Below are positions 1 through 8,179 of a DNA stretch of 41,276 nucleotides, piece after piece. Position 1 is the stretch's first letter. Each line of letters opens with the position of its first letter. Made by a program: the position numbers and the translations under genes. The stretch is from the NCBI GenBank assembly GCA_027489095.1, contig JAIYAL010000021.1, positions 1-41,276 of the forward strand, written 5' to 3'. Below the pieces are notes generated by a model. It did not search any database. It was given only the letters and a program-made list of their open reading frames with translations, and was not told where the DNA came from. The DNA is from Erythrobacteraceae bacterium. GTDB taxonomy: Bacteria; Pseudomonadota; Alphaproteobacteria; Sphingomonadales; Sphingomonadaceae.

Positions 1-306
1 CCTTCGGGCGGGGTGCTGGGCATTCTCGAACATGGCGAATGGCAATGCGCGCTCCCCGGCGATGCGGGGGGTGAGGCCTTTGTCGACGTGCCCGAGGAAG
101 CCTTCCGCATCGGCACGGCTTCAAGCTATCGCACCCCCGATGGCGGACGCGGCATCTACCTGCTGCGCGGCACCGAACTGGTCTTCACCCGCGGGCCGAA
201 GAAGGACCAGCGGTTCGAGGTGCTGGGCGATAACACACTGCAAAAGCTGGGCGCGGATGGGTCGCTGAGCAAGCTGATCTGCACCCGGGTTGGATCTGCG
301 CCTTAG
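1..306 (+). CDS. C-terminal part of an unknown protein (5' end outside window)
   Basis: The frame is open from base 1 and ends at a TAG at 304-306, so about 101 residues of a longer gene are visible. A GTG at 13 could be read as a start but has no ribosome binding site in view, and the frame continues upstream of it. The segment is soluble-looking, rich in Gly and acidic residues, with two cysteines (in WQCAL and LICTR) that could form a disulfide. I recognise no domain. The gene is followed by an intergenic inverted repeat and is convergent with thiE. The coding character (third-position GC, no stops) is convincing; the function is unknown. Confidence 0.6.
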   Translation, partial: PSGGVLGILEHGEWQCALPGDAGGEAFVDVPEEAFRIGTASSYRTPDGGRGIYLLRGTELVFTRGPKKDQRFEVLGDNTLQKLGADGSLSKLICTRVGSAP

Positions 307-327
307 GCGCTTCCAATCACCCGCTCA

Positions 328-433
328 CGTCATCCCAGCGGTTGCGGAGCACAACCGAAGGTTGAACGCTGGGACCTAGAGCGGCAAGCGCTGTCCTCAG
401 TGGCCCTAGGCCCCAGCTTTCGCTGGGGTGACG
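328..433. repeat. Intergenic imperfect inverted repeat, ends CGTCATCCCAGCG / CGCTGGGGTGACG
   Basis: Bases 328-340 (cgtcatcccagcg) are the reverse complement, with one mismatch, of 421-433 (cgctggggtgacg). Internal copies of the same arms occur at 367-373 (cgctggg) and 411-417 (ccccagc), so several nested hairpins are possible. The 411-428 hairpin sits between two convergent genes and could act as a terminator for either. The arms resemble short palindromic elements scattered between genes of sphingomonads; that family assignment is from memory and not checked. Confidence 0.55.
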
Positions 434-442
434 ATTAGCCCC

Positions 443-1084
443 CTACCCCCGCATGGCCTTGGCGAAGGCCTCGATCGCGGCGACCTCGTCCCCCGCCCAC
501 ACCGCGCCCGACACCGCGAGGAAATCCGCGCCTGCCTCGATCAGTGGCTTGCAATTGTCCGGCGTGATGCCGCCGATGGCGACGCAGGGGATTTCGAAGA
601 TCTGGCTCCACCATTGCAGCAGTTCCAGATCGGGCACCTCCGCGTCCGGGCCCTTTTCCTTGGTGGTGGAGGGGTAGAAGGCGCCGAAAGCAACATAGTC
701 CGCCCCCGCTTCGCCCGCTTCCATCGCCATGTGGCGGCTGGCGTGGCAGGTGACGCCGATCTGCGCCTCGCGGCCCAATTCCTCGCGCGCGTCCCTGGGT
801 GAGCCATCGTCCTGCCCCAAGTGCACGCCGTCAGCCTTGAGGCGCTTGGCCAGCGATACCGAATCGTTGACGATAAAGGCCACGTCATGCGCGGCGCAGA
901 TGGCTTGCAGCGGCTCGGCGAGGGTCGCGGCCTCGTGGCTGTCGACGTCTTTCACCCGGAACTGGAAGGCGGTGACAAGGTCCCCGTGCCGCCGCGCGCC
1001 CGCTGCAAGCGCGCGTTCGAGCCGCTGGGGGAAATCGCCGCCGACATCGAGGGGGCTGATGAGATAGAGCTGGGTCTGGGTCAT
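443..1084 (-). CDS. thiE: Thiamine-phosphate synthase
   Basis: ThiE condenses hydroxymethylpyrimidine diphosphate with the thiazole phosphate to make thiamine phosphate in the cytosol. The 213-residue product has the usual length and the TIM-barrel signature order: FIVNDSVSLAKRLKADGVHLG around residues 90-110 (the diphosphate/Mg binding region), then a GQDDG turn, GVTCHAS, DYVAFGAFYPSTTK (phosphate loop) and CVAIGGIT with AVSGAVW near the C-terminus. It stands alone, convergent with the upstream partial gene and divergent from a small lipoprotein. No thiC, thiD or thiG is adjacent. The ATG at 1084 is preceded by a weak AGGG at about 8 bases. No TPP riboswitch is visible upstream. Confidence 0.93.
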   Translation of the reverse strand: MTQTQLYLISPLDVGGDFPQRLERALAAGARRHGDLVTAFQFRVKDVDSHEAATLAEPLQAICAAHDVAFIVNDSVSLAKRLKADGVHLGQDDGSPRDAREELGREAQIGVTCHASRHMAMEAGEAGADYVAFGAFYPSTTKEKGPDAEVPDLELLQWWSQIFEIPCVAIGGITPDNCKPLIEAGADFLAVSGAVWAGDEVAAIEAFAKAMRG

Positions 1085-1165
1085 GGCGGCCCTGCGCTAA
1101 TGGCTTGTGACGATGCTGTCACCTGTTCAGCCGCCACTCAGGCGCGGAATGGCTTTGTGCGGGGC

Positions 1166-1585
1166 ATGATGAAACTCACCCGCACCCTCTTCCGCTTGGG
1201 CGCCCCTGCCCTGCTTGCCGCCGCGCTTTCGGCCTGCGCGATCATTCCCGATGCTCCCAACCCCGAGGGCATCCCCGCGCCGCAGGGCAGCGCGGCGGGG
1301 CTCGGGCAGCCGGTCACCGTGGGCGCGCTGGTGGTGACCCCGCAGGCGGTGGTTGAGGACAGTCGCTGCCCGATCAACGCGCGCTGCGTGTGGGCCGGGC
1401 GGCTGATCGTGAAGACCCGCATCGACGGCGCCGGCTGGCGTGAGACCACCGACCTGACGCTGGGCGAGCCCTATAGCACCCACGGCACCGGAATAGCGCT
1501 GATCTCGGGCAGTCCCGCGCCCGAAGCCGGTGCGGGCAAGGAGACGAAGCCCGCCGATTACCGCTTCACCTTCGAACCGCGCTGA
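1166..1585 (+). CDS. Small putative lipoprotein with DSRCP...CVWAG motif
   Basis: A 139-residue product beginning MMKLTRTLFRLGAPALLAA with a lipobox LSAC, so Cys at about residue 24 is the predicted lipidated residue after signal peptidase II cleavage. The mature part carries DSRCPINARCVWAG, a motif of a widespread family of small secreted proteins of unknown function with a conserved cysteine pair. The frame is open further upstream, but the ATG pair at 1166/1169 gives a correct signal peptide. The gene ends 3 bp from the convergent aldolase gene. Function is unknown; envelope location is inferred from the signal. Confidence 0.75.
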   Translation: MMKLTRTLFRLGAPALLAAALSACAIIPDAPNPEGIPAPQGSAAGLGQPVTVGALVVTPQAVVEDSRCPINARCVWAGRLIVKTRIDGAGWRETTDLTLGEPYSTHGTGIALISGSPAPEAGAGKETKPADYRFTFEPR

Positions 1586-1588
1586 CCC

Positions 1589-2473
1589 TTAGACGCTGGC
1601 GCTCGCGATCTGGTCGATCGCCTTGCCAAGGACGCTGTCGAACTCCGCATCCGACTGGCCCTTGCGCAGGTCCTGGAGCAGCCCGCGGCTGAAGCTCGCG
1701 ATCATGCCGGGGTTCTGCGACAGGCGCGTGCAGGCGTCGTCGGTCGAGAAGCCGCCCGACAGCGCGACGACGCGCAGCACCTTGGAGTGGCTTACCAGCG
1801 GCGTGTAGAGCCCGGCGCGCGCGGGGATCGAAAGCTTGAGCATCACCTGCTGCCCCTCGGGCAGCGCATCGAGGTGCCTGGTGATCTCCGCGAGGAGGAT
1901 TTCCTCGCCCTCGGCACGGTCGTCCGAGGTGATGTCATATTCGGGCTCGATGATCGGCATCAGACCAGCGGCGATGATCTCAGCGCCCACTTCGAACTGC
2001 TGGGCAACCACGGCGGCAATGCCTTCCCGGTTCGCCGCCTTGATCACCGAGCGCATCTTGGTGCCGAACATGCCCGCCGCCACCGACTTTTCAAGCAGCG
2101 CCTCCAGCTTCACCATCGGCTTCATCAGCTGCACGCCATCAGCTTCGTCCGCGAGGCCCTCGTCGACCTTGATGAAGGGCACGATCCCGCGCGCCTTCAG
2201 CGCATCGCCGGTGGTCTTGCCGTCGACCATGCCGTCCATCGTCCGCTCGAACAGGATCGCGCCGATCACCTTGCCGCTCGCAAAGCAGGGCGACGTGATG
2301 ACGCGCGAGCGCATCGCGTGGATCTGGGCGAACATGGCCTCATCACCCGACCATTCGCCATCCTCCACCCCGTAACCGCGCAGCGCCTTGGGCGTGGAGC
2401 CGCCCGACTGATCAAGCGCAGCGATGAACCCCTGTCCGGTGGCGATGCGAGCGGTCATGTCCTGGGTGTTCAT
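1589..2473 (-). CDS. Class I fructose-bisphosphate aldolase
   Basis: Cleaves or forms fructose 1,6-bisphosphate through a lysine Schiff base. The 294-residue product matches the short bacterial class I aldolase family: GFIAALDQSGGSTPKAL at the N-terminus, then FKVDEGL-type and FGTKMRSVIK segments, PIIEPEYDI and VMLKLSIP (candidate Schiff-base lysine region), and ALSGGFS (phosphate loop). The start was set at 2473 because a GGAGAA lies 7 bases upstream; the frame runs a further 36 bases without a better site. It is the last gene of the minus-strand run with tkt, gap and pgk, but a 130-bp gap separates it from the thioesterase, so it may have its own promoter. Confidence 0.9.
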   Translation of the reverse strand: MNTQDMTARIATGQGFIAALDQSGGSTPKALRGYGVEDGEWSGDEAMFAQIHAMRSRVITSPCFASGKVIGAILFERTMDGMVDGKTTGDALKARGIVPFIKVDEGLADEADGVQLMKPMVKLEALLEKSVAAGMFGTKMRSVIKAANREGIAAVVAQQFEVGAEIIAAGLMPIIEPEYDITSDDRAEGEEILLAEITRHLDALPEGQQVMLKLSIPARAGLYTPLVSHSKVLRVVALSGGFSTDDACTRLSQNPGMIASFSRGLLQDLRKGQSDAEFDSVLGKAIDQIASASV

Positions 2474-2606
2474 TGCTGGGTTCTCCAAAGGCGCAAATGG
2501 CGGAATCAAGCGGGTGTCAGGTCAATGCATAGGTATGCATAAGCCCATTGGAGGGCGCCTTAGCCAACCGCCCTCGATGCTGCAACCGCGAACAGCAACC
2601 GCTTGT

Positions 2607-3059
2607 TCAGCGCCGCGCCAGCCTGCGGATAATGCCCGTGAAGCTCAGCGCAGGCGCACCGTCGCCTGTCACGATCCCGCGCACGAAGATCGTCTTGCCG
2701 CCGCCACGCGTGACCTCGCCGCGCGCTTCGACCAGAGCGCCGCAAGCAACCGAGCCGAGAAAATCGCCCGACAGATTGAGCGTTACCGCATGGTCACCGT
2801 TCAGCACGTCGGTAGCGATGGCGAACAGCGCGAAGTCAGCAAAGGTCAGCATGCAGCCGCCATGCATGAAGCCGCCGCCGTTCATGTGGCGGCCTTCGGC
2901 GCGGAAGGCGCTGACATAGGAACCGTCATCTTCGCGGCGGTGGTAGAACGGGCCCGAGCGGGTCTCGTAAGGATCGCCCTGCCAGTACCGCCACCCGGCG
3001 AACTCCCCGTCCTCCATGACGGACAGTGTCCCGTAACTCGTCTCGACCATTTCGCTCAT
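2607..3059 (-). CDS. PaaI-family hotdog-fold acyl-CoA thioesterase
   Basis: A 150-residue hotdog-fold protein. The HGGCMLTFADFALF segment (residues 67-80) is the PaaI/YdiI-type helix with the HGG motif that positions the substrate thioester. LNLSGDFLG and GGGKTIFVRG follow the family beta-strand pattern. Such enzymes hydrolyse aryl- or acyl-CoA thioesters; the substrate cannot be read from sequence. The start at 3059 overlaps the stop of the upstream NTF2-like gene in an ATGA, which implies translational coupling; an in-frame ATG four codons upstream would overlap more deeply. Its presence inside a glycolytic gene run is odd and may only reflect a shared transcript. Confidence 0.85.
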   Translation of the reverse strand: MSEMVETSYGTLSVMEDGEFAGWRYWQGDPYETRSGPFYHRREDDGSYVSAFRAEGRHMNGGGFMHGGCMLTFADFALFAIATDVLNGDHAVTLNLSGDFLGSVACGALVEARGEVTRGGGKTIFVRGIVTGDGAPALSFTGIIRRLARR

Positions 3060-3487
3060 GACTTGTTCCACAATTGCAGCTTGGCGACCGATGCGGCGAT
3101 ACGGTCATCGGTGTCGAGCCGTGCAAGGCTGCGATCGGCCAGCTTCCACCCGCCGATTGTGCCCTTGCGCCACAGGTCGGTGATGAGGAACGGCCCGGAC
3201 CAGACCTTACCGCCGAATGCGAGTTCAAGCTCGGCCCCGGCGACCAGCCATGCGCTCTTGCGCTGGGTGCGCACGAAAACCTCGCGGAAGGCGAATTTGG
3301 TGCAGGCAAAGCCCCGGTCGGCTGCAGCAAGGAAGCTCGGACGGTCAAGCAACTGCGGCGGGAGCGAGCCGACCATCATCATCGCATCGCGCGCGACGAG
3401 CTTCTTCAGCGCCTTCTCGTCGCCTGCCACCCAAGCGCGCATCAGGCTGAGCGAGAGCGCTTCGATTTCGGCTTGGCTGACAGCCAT
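3056..3487 (-). CDS. NTF2-like (SnoaL/DUF4440-type) small protein
   Basis: A 143-residue protein with the NTF2-like cone fold signature: an N-terminal helical part with SLMRAWVAGDEKALKKLVA, then MMMVGSLPPQLLDRPSFL and alternating beta strands ending in GGWKLADRSLARLD. Members include ketosteroid isomerases, dehydratases and non-enzymatic binding proteins; nothing here decides between them. The start at 3487 was preferred because it lies one base after the pgk stop with GGAG about 10 bases upstream, inside pgk; the longer frame would overlap pgk by over 100 bases. It overlaps the thioesterase by 4 bp, so the two are probably translated together as a pair. Confidence 0.75.
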   Translation of the reverse strand: MAVSQAEIEALSLSLMRAWVAGDEKALKKLVARDAMMMVGSLPPQLLDRPSFLAAADRGFACTKFAFREVFVRTQRKSAWLVAGAELELAFGGKVWSGPFLITDLWRKGTIGGWKLADRSLARLDTDDRIAASVAKLQLWNKS

Positions 3488-3488
3488 T

Positions 3489-4691
3489 TCAACGCTCCAG
3501 CGCCGCCACGCCGGGCAGCACCCGGCCTTCCATCCATTCGAGGAAGGCCCCGCCAGCGGTTGAGACATAGGAGAAATCCTGCCCGGCGCCGGCCTGTGCC
3601 AGCGCCGCAACGGTATCCCCGCCGCCGGCCACGCAGATCAGCGAACCTTCAAGCGTGAGCGCCGCCGCGGTGCGGGCGAGCGCAACTGTGGCGGCATCGA
3701 AAGGCTCGGTCTCGAAGGCGCCCAGCGGCCCGTTCCACACCAGGGTGCGGCAGGTCTTGAGAACATCAGCCAGCGCTTCGACCGCCTGCGGGCCAAGATC
3801 GAGGATCATCTCGTCAGCAGCGACCTCGTGGACATTGCAGGTGCGCATGCTCGGCGGATTGGCGGCGAATTCCTTGGCCACCACCACGTCATAGGGCAGG
3901 TGCACGGTGCAGCCCGTCCGCTCGGCCTCATCCATGATCCGGGTGACGGTGTCTGCCAGATCGTGCTCGCACAGGCTCTTGCCGACATTGACCCCGCGCG
4001 CGGCGAGGAAGGTGTTGGCCATGCCCCCGCCGATGATGAGGTGCTGCACCTTGCCCACCAGATGCTCAAGCACGGCGAGCTTGCTGGAAACCTTGGCCCC
4101 GCCCACCACCGCCGCAACCGGCTTTTCGGGATTGCCAAGCGCTGCGTCGAGCGCCTTCAGTTCGGCTTCCATCGAACGGCCCGCATAGGCCGGAAGGAAA
4201 TGCGCCAGCCCTTCGGTGGTGGCATGGGCACGGTGCGCGGCGGAGAAGGCGTCATTGACGTAGAGCGTGGCGTTTGCGGCGATCGCCTGCGCGAAATTGG
4301 GGTCGTTCGCCTCCTCGCCCGGCCAGAAGCGGGTGTTATCGAGCAGGCCGATATCCCCCGGCCCGAGGATGCCGATCGACTGCGCGACCACCGGCCCGGT
4401 GAGTTCGGGGATGAACATGATCTCCTCGCCCAAGACGCGTTCGGCATCGCCCACCACCATGCTGGTCGAAAGCATCGAAGAGCGTTGCCCGCCGGGCCGT
4501 CCGAAATGCGCAAGCAGCAGCACCTTGGCGCCGCGCCCGGCGAGTTCGAGGATGGTCGGCGCGGCCGCCTCCACGCGCGTTACGTCGGTGGCACGGCCGT
4601 CTTTCATCGGCAGGTTGAGGTCAACGCGCACCAGCGCGACCTCTCCCGTCAGGTCGGCAGGCAGATCATCGAGAGTTTTGAACTTGGGCAT
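3489..4691 (-). CDS. pgk: Phosphoglycerate kinase
   Basis: Transfers phosphate between 1,3-bisphosphoglycerate and ADP in glycolysis and gluconeogenesis. The 400-residue length is typical. Landmarks are VALVRVDLNLPM (residues 18-29) and LLLAHFGRPGG (3-phosphoglycerate binding, N-domain), AVVGGAKVSSKL and LIIGGGMANTFL (nucleotide side), NGPLGAFE, and the C-terminal GGGDTVAAL loop. The ATG at 4691 has TTGGAG 8 bases upstream. It lies 38 bp after gap and one base before the NTF2-like gene, so tkt-gap-pgk and the following pair look like one transcription unit. Confidence 0.97.
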   Translation of the reverse strand: MPKFKTLDDLPADLTGEVALVRVDLNLPMKDGRATDVTRVEAAAPTILELAGRGAKVLLLAHFGRPGGQRSSMLSTSMVVGDAERVLGEEIMFIPELTGPVVAQSIGILGPGDIGLLDNTRFWPGEEANDPNFAQAIAANATLYVNDAFSAAHRAHATTEGLAHFLPAYAGRSMEAELKALDAALGNPEKPVAAVVGGAKVSSKLAVLEHLVGKVQHLIIGGGMANTFLAARGVNVGKSLCEHDLADTVTRIMDEAERTGCTVHLPYDVVVAKEFAANPPSMRTCNVHEVAADEMILDLGPQAVEALADVLKTCRTLVWNGPLGAFETEPFDAATVALARTAAALTLEGSLICVAGGGDTVAALAQAGAGQDFSYVSTAGGAFLEWMEGRVLPGVAALER

Positions 4692-4729
4692 TGCTCACTC
4701 CAATCCTACCCCACCGGGGGAGGATGTTC

Positions 4730-5737
4730 TCAAAGGAACTTCGCCACCACGCCGGCGGTGTCGATCATCCGGTTGGAGAAGCCCCACTCGTTGTCGTACC
4801 AGCTCACCACCCGGGCAAGCTTGCCCTCCATCACCGAAGTTTCGAGGCTGTCGACCGTCGAGGACGCGGGATAGTGGTTGAAGTCCGAGGAAACGAGCGG
4901 CTGGTCGGTGAAGTCGAGCACGCCCTTCATCGGGCCATCTGCTGCGGCCTTCAACGCGGCGTTGATTTCCTCGGCGGTCGTGTCGCGGCTCGGCACGAAA
5001 ACGAGGTCGACCATCGACACATTCGGGGTCGGCACGCGGACAGACGATCCGTCGAGCTTGCCCTTGAGTTCCGGGAGCACCAACCCAACTGCGCGCGCGG
5101 CGCCGGTGGTGGTCGGGATCATGTTGACCGCACCGGCACGGGCACGGCGCAGATCCGAGTGGATCTGGTCGAGCATCCGCTGATCATTGGTGTAGGAATG
5201 GATCGTGGTCATGAAGCCGCGCTCGATCCCGATCACGTCGTTGAGCACCTTGGCCACCGGCGCGAGGCAGTTGGTGGTGCAGCTTGCGTTGGAGATGATC
5301 ACGTCATCGGCGGTCAGCGTTTCGTGGTTGACGCCGTAGACGATGGTCTTGGAAACGCCCGTGGCGGGCGCGGAGATGACCACGCGCTTGGCCCCGGCGG
5401 CGATGTGCGGGCGGCTGGCCTCGTCCGACTGGAAGAAGCCGGTGCATTCGAGCACGATGTCGATGCCCATCTCGCCATGCGGCAGCTTGCCCGGATCGCG
5501 CTCCTTGGTGACTGCGATGCGCTTGCCATTGACGATGATCGCATCGCCATCGGCCGTCACGTCGCCGTGGAAGCGGCCGTGCACACTGTCATAGGCAAAC
5601 AGCAGCGCATTGGCCTTCGCGTCGGCGAGGTCGTTGATCGCGACCAGTTCGAGATTGTGGTCGGTGCGCTCGAGGATAGCGCGTGCGACAAGCCGGCCGA
5701 TGCGGCCGAAGCCGTTGATGGCAACTTTGGTAGCCAT
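4730..5737 (-). CDS. gap: Glyceraldehyde-3-phosphate dehydrogenase, type I
   Basis: Oxidative phosphorylation of glyceraldehyde 3-phosphate, NAD-linked. The 335-residue protein starts with the Rossmann motif INGFGRIGRL and has Asp after the second strand (LVAINDL), which indicates NAD rather than NADP preference. The catalytic Cys is in SNASCTTNCLAPV (about residue 154), and the catalytic His region follows in TTIHSYTNDQ. The C-terminal WYDNEWGFSNRM is intact. The gene begins 15 bp after the tkt stop with a GGAG between them, so the two are co-transcribed. Nothing is unusual in sequence. Confidence 0.97.
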   Translation of the reverse strand: MATKVAINGFGRIGRLVARAILERTDHNLELVAINDLADAKANALLFAYDSVHGRFHGDVTADGDAIIVNGKRIAVTKERDPGKLPHGEMGIDIVLECTGFFQSDEASRPHIAAGAKRVVISAPATGVSKTIVYGVNHETLTADDVIISNASCTTNCLAPVAKVLNDVIGIERGFMTTIHSYTNDQRMLDQIHSDLRRARAGAVNMIPTTTGAARAVGLVLPELKGKLDGSSVRVPTPNVSMVDLVFVPSRDTTAEEINAALKAAADGPMKGVLDFTDQPLVSSDFNHYPASSTVDSLETSVMEGKLARVVSWYDNEWGFSNRMIDTAGVVAKFL

Positions 5738-5752
5738 GAGAGGTACTCCTGC

Positions 5753-7735
5753 TTAAGCGTTCAGTTTGTTCAAGATTTGCGGGACTATTGCCTCCGCGGT
5801 GAAGCCGAAATGGGCAAACAGGTCGCCCGCCGGGGCCGAGGCCCCAAAGGTGTCGATGCCGATGTTGAGGCCATCGCGCCCGGTGTAGCGTTCCCAGCCA
5901 AAAGTGCTGGCCGCCTCGATCGAAACGATCAGCGCGTCATCGGGCAGCATCTGGTAACGCCACCCCTCGGGCTGTTCGTCGAACAGTTCGGTGCACACCA
6001 TCGACACGACATCCGCGCCAATCCCATCAGCTTCAAGCCGCGCGGCACATTCGAGCGCCAGCGCCACCTCGGACCCGCTGGCGACCAGCACGACCTTGCG
6101 CGCAGCTTCGGCCCCCTTGAGGCGATAGCCACCGAGTTCGACCTGCATCACATGGTCCTTGCCCAGCACCTGCGGCAGGTTCTGGCGGGTCAGCACCAGC
6201 ACCGACGGCGTCTCCCAGCTGCGCAGCGCAATGTCCCAGCAAGCGGCCGTTTCCACCGCGTCGCAGGGGCGCATGACGAGGATGTTGGGCATTGCCCGAA
6301 GCGAGGCAAGATGCTCGATCGGCTGGTGCGTCGGCCCGTCCTCGCCCAACCCGATGGAGTCATGCGTCATGACATAGATCACGCGCGCCTGTTGCAACGC
6401 CGAGAGGCGGATTGCGCCGCGCGCATAGTCGGTGAACACCAGAAACGTGCCGCCATAGGGGATCACGCCGCCGTGCAGCGCCATACCGTTCATCGCCGCC
6501 GCCATGCCGAATTCACGGATGCCGTAATAGACGTAGCGGCCCGCGTAATTGTCACGGTTGAAGGTGCCGATCCCGCCAGCCAGCGTGTTGTTCGATCCGG
6601 TGAGGTCGGCGCTGCCCCCGATCGTTTCGGGCAATTGCGGATTGATCGCGGCGAGCGCGATTTCCGAAGCCTTGCGCGTGGCGATGTTCTGCGGCTTTTC
6701 CAGCAGGCCCGCGATGTGATCATCAAGGCTGAATTCTTCGGGCAGATGGCCCGCCATCCGGTGCTCGAACGCGGCCTTGTGCGGCGACGATTCAAGCCGC
6801 CCCGCCCATGCGCCATGCGCAGCGCGGCCCGGCTCGGCTGCGCTATGCCAATCGGCGAGGATGTCTGAGGGAATGACGAAAGGCTCGGACGTCCAGCCCA
6901 GCGTCTCGCGCGCGGCGGCGACTTCGGCCGCGCCCAGCGCCGCGCCGTGGGTGGCGCTGGTGCCCTGCTTGTTGGGCGCACCCTTGCCGATGACCGTGCG
7001 GCAGGCGACCAGCGAGGGGCGCGGATCGGCCTTGGCCTCGGCCAGCGCGCGGTCAATATCGGCAAAATCGTGGCCGTCACACTCGGTGACGTGCCAACCG
7101 GTCGCGATATAGCGCGCCTTGATGTCCTCGGAGGTCGACAGATCGGTCGCGCCGTCGATGGTGATGCGGTTGTCGTCCCACAGCACGTTGAGCCGGCCGA
7201 GGCCCAGGTGCCCGGCAAGCCCGATCGCCTCGTGGTTGATCCCCTCCATCAGGCAGCCATCGCCTGCGATCACCCAGGTGCGGTGATCGACGAGGGTCTC
7301 GCCGAACACAGCATTCAGGTGCCGTTCCGCCATCGCCATGCCGACCGCCATGGCCAGGCCCTGCCCCAGCGGGCCGGTGGTGCATTCCACGCCGTCCAGC
7401 AGGAAGTTTTCCGGGTGACCCGCACACGGACTGCCAAGCTTTCGGAAATTGCGAATGTCATCGATCGTCGGCGCGGCATAGCCGGTGAGATGGAGCAGGC
7501 TGTAGATCAGCATGGAACCATGACCCGCCGAGAGCACAAACCGGTCGCGGTCGGCCCACCCGGGCGCCGCCGGATCGAACTTGAGGTGGCCGGTGAACAG
7601 CACCGTCGCGACATCGGCCATGCCCATCGGCATCCCGGGGTGGCCCGAATTGGCCGCCTCTACCGCGTCCATCGAAAGCGCACGGATGGCGTTGGCCATC
7701 GGCTGGAGGCGGGCGGCGTCGATGCTCATCGGCAC
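5753..7735 (-). CDS. tkt: Transketolase
   Basis: Thiamine diphosphate enzyme moving two-carbon ketol units in the non-oxidative pentose phosphate pathway. The 660-residue product has ANAIRALSMDAVEAANSGHPG at the N-terminus, the TPP/Mg motif GDGCLMEGINHE...DDN (about residues 156-187), EFGMAAAMNGM and the pyrimidine domain FSDYAR-type FTDYARGAIR. The chosen GTG start at 7735 has AGGAGA (7741-7746) at optimal spacing; an in-frame ATG at 7729 is the alternative with 11-base spacing. It leads the carbon-metabolism run and is divergent from the small gene before zapA across about 195 bp. Confidence 0.95.
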   Translation of the reverse strand: MPMSIDAARLQPMANAIRALSMDAVEAANSGHPGMPMGMADVATVLFTGHLKFDPAAPGWADRDRFVLSAGHGSMLIYSLLHLTGYAAPTIDDIRNFRKLGSPCAGHPENFLLDGVECTTGPLGQGLAMAVGMAMAERHLNAVFGETLVDHRTWVIAGDGCLMEGINHEAIGLAGHLGLGRLNVLWDDNRITIDGATDLSTSEDIKARYIATGWHVTECDGHDFADIDRALAEAKADPRPSLVACRTVIGKGAPNKQGTSATHGAALGAAEVAAARETLGWTSEPFVIPSDILADWHSAAEPGRAAHGAWAGRLESSPHKAAFEHRMAGHLPEEFSLDDHIAGLLEKPQNIATRKASEIALAAINPQLPETIGGSADLTGSNNTLAGGIGTFNRDNYAGRYVYYGIREFGMAAAMNGMALHGGVIPYGGTFLVFTDYARGAIRLSALQQARVIYVMTHDSIGLGEDGPTHQPIEHLASLRAMPNILVMRPCDAVETAACWDIALRSWETPSVLVLTRQNLPQVLGKDHVMQVELGGYRLKGAEAARKVVLVASGSEVALALECAARLEADGIGADVVSMVCTELFDEQPEGWRYQMLPDDALIVSIEAASTFGWERYTGRDGLNIGIDTFGASAPAGDLFAHFGFTAEAIVPQILNKLNA

Positions 7736-7930
7736 GAATTTCTCCTGCTGCTTGCGACAGCGCCGGTCTGAGCGATTCGACCCCTGTCACGGTGCGATGT
7801 GCCATTGCCGAGGCCAAGGGGGAGGTCAACCTTGCGCGATCAACTCGCCTGCGCGCGGCCACCGCGACACTTATCAACAGGCCAGCCCAAGCCTTTGCGC
7901 GCCATGCTTTCTCTTGATATTCCTATCGCC

Positions 7931-8179
7931 ATGACCGCTGACCGCATCGCATCCGCGCTGGCCCGCATCGAGAGCGCGATGGCGCGCATCGACGCCGCGC
8001 GCGAGAGCGGCGGCGGCAGCAGCATTGGCGGCGGCAGCGCCACCGACGGCAAGCCGGGGGGCGGCTCCGCCAAGGTCGTCGAACTGGTCAACGTCCACGA
8101 GAAGTTGCGCGAGCAAGTCGCTGAAAGCCTTCGTGAACTTGACGATCTGCTGGCTCAGATGGACAGTCACGACGCATGA
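7931..8179 (+). CDS. Small coiled-coil protein upstream of zapA
   Basis: An 82-residue predicted protein: an N-terminal helix (RIASALARIESAMARIDAA), a Gly/Ser-rich linker (residues 24-42) and a second helix (VHEKLREQVAESLRELDDLL). It overlaps zapA by 4 bp (ATGA), which implies coupled translation. Its position suggests a role near the Z-ring, but no family function is known to me. The ATG at 7931 starts the heptad-rich region; an in-frame ATG at 7904 is possible, and neither has a clear Shine-Dalgarno sequence. Confidence 0.7.
   Translation: MTADRIASALARIESAMARIDAARESGGGSSIGGGSATDGKPGGGSAKVVELVNVHEKLREQVAESLRELDDLLAQMDSHDA

Noticed and set aside
3487..3610. Longer N-terminus for the NTF2-like protein, starting at 3610
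   Set aside because: It would overlap pgk by more than 100 bases with an Arg/Trp/Pro-rich antisense-like sequence; the 3487 start has a ribosome site and a one-base junction.
7871..7879. DnaA box (ttatcaaca) between tkt and the zapA region
   Set aside because: One mismatch to TTATCCACA and isolated; no cluster of boxes or AT-rich unwinding region, so not an origin.
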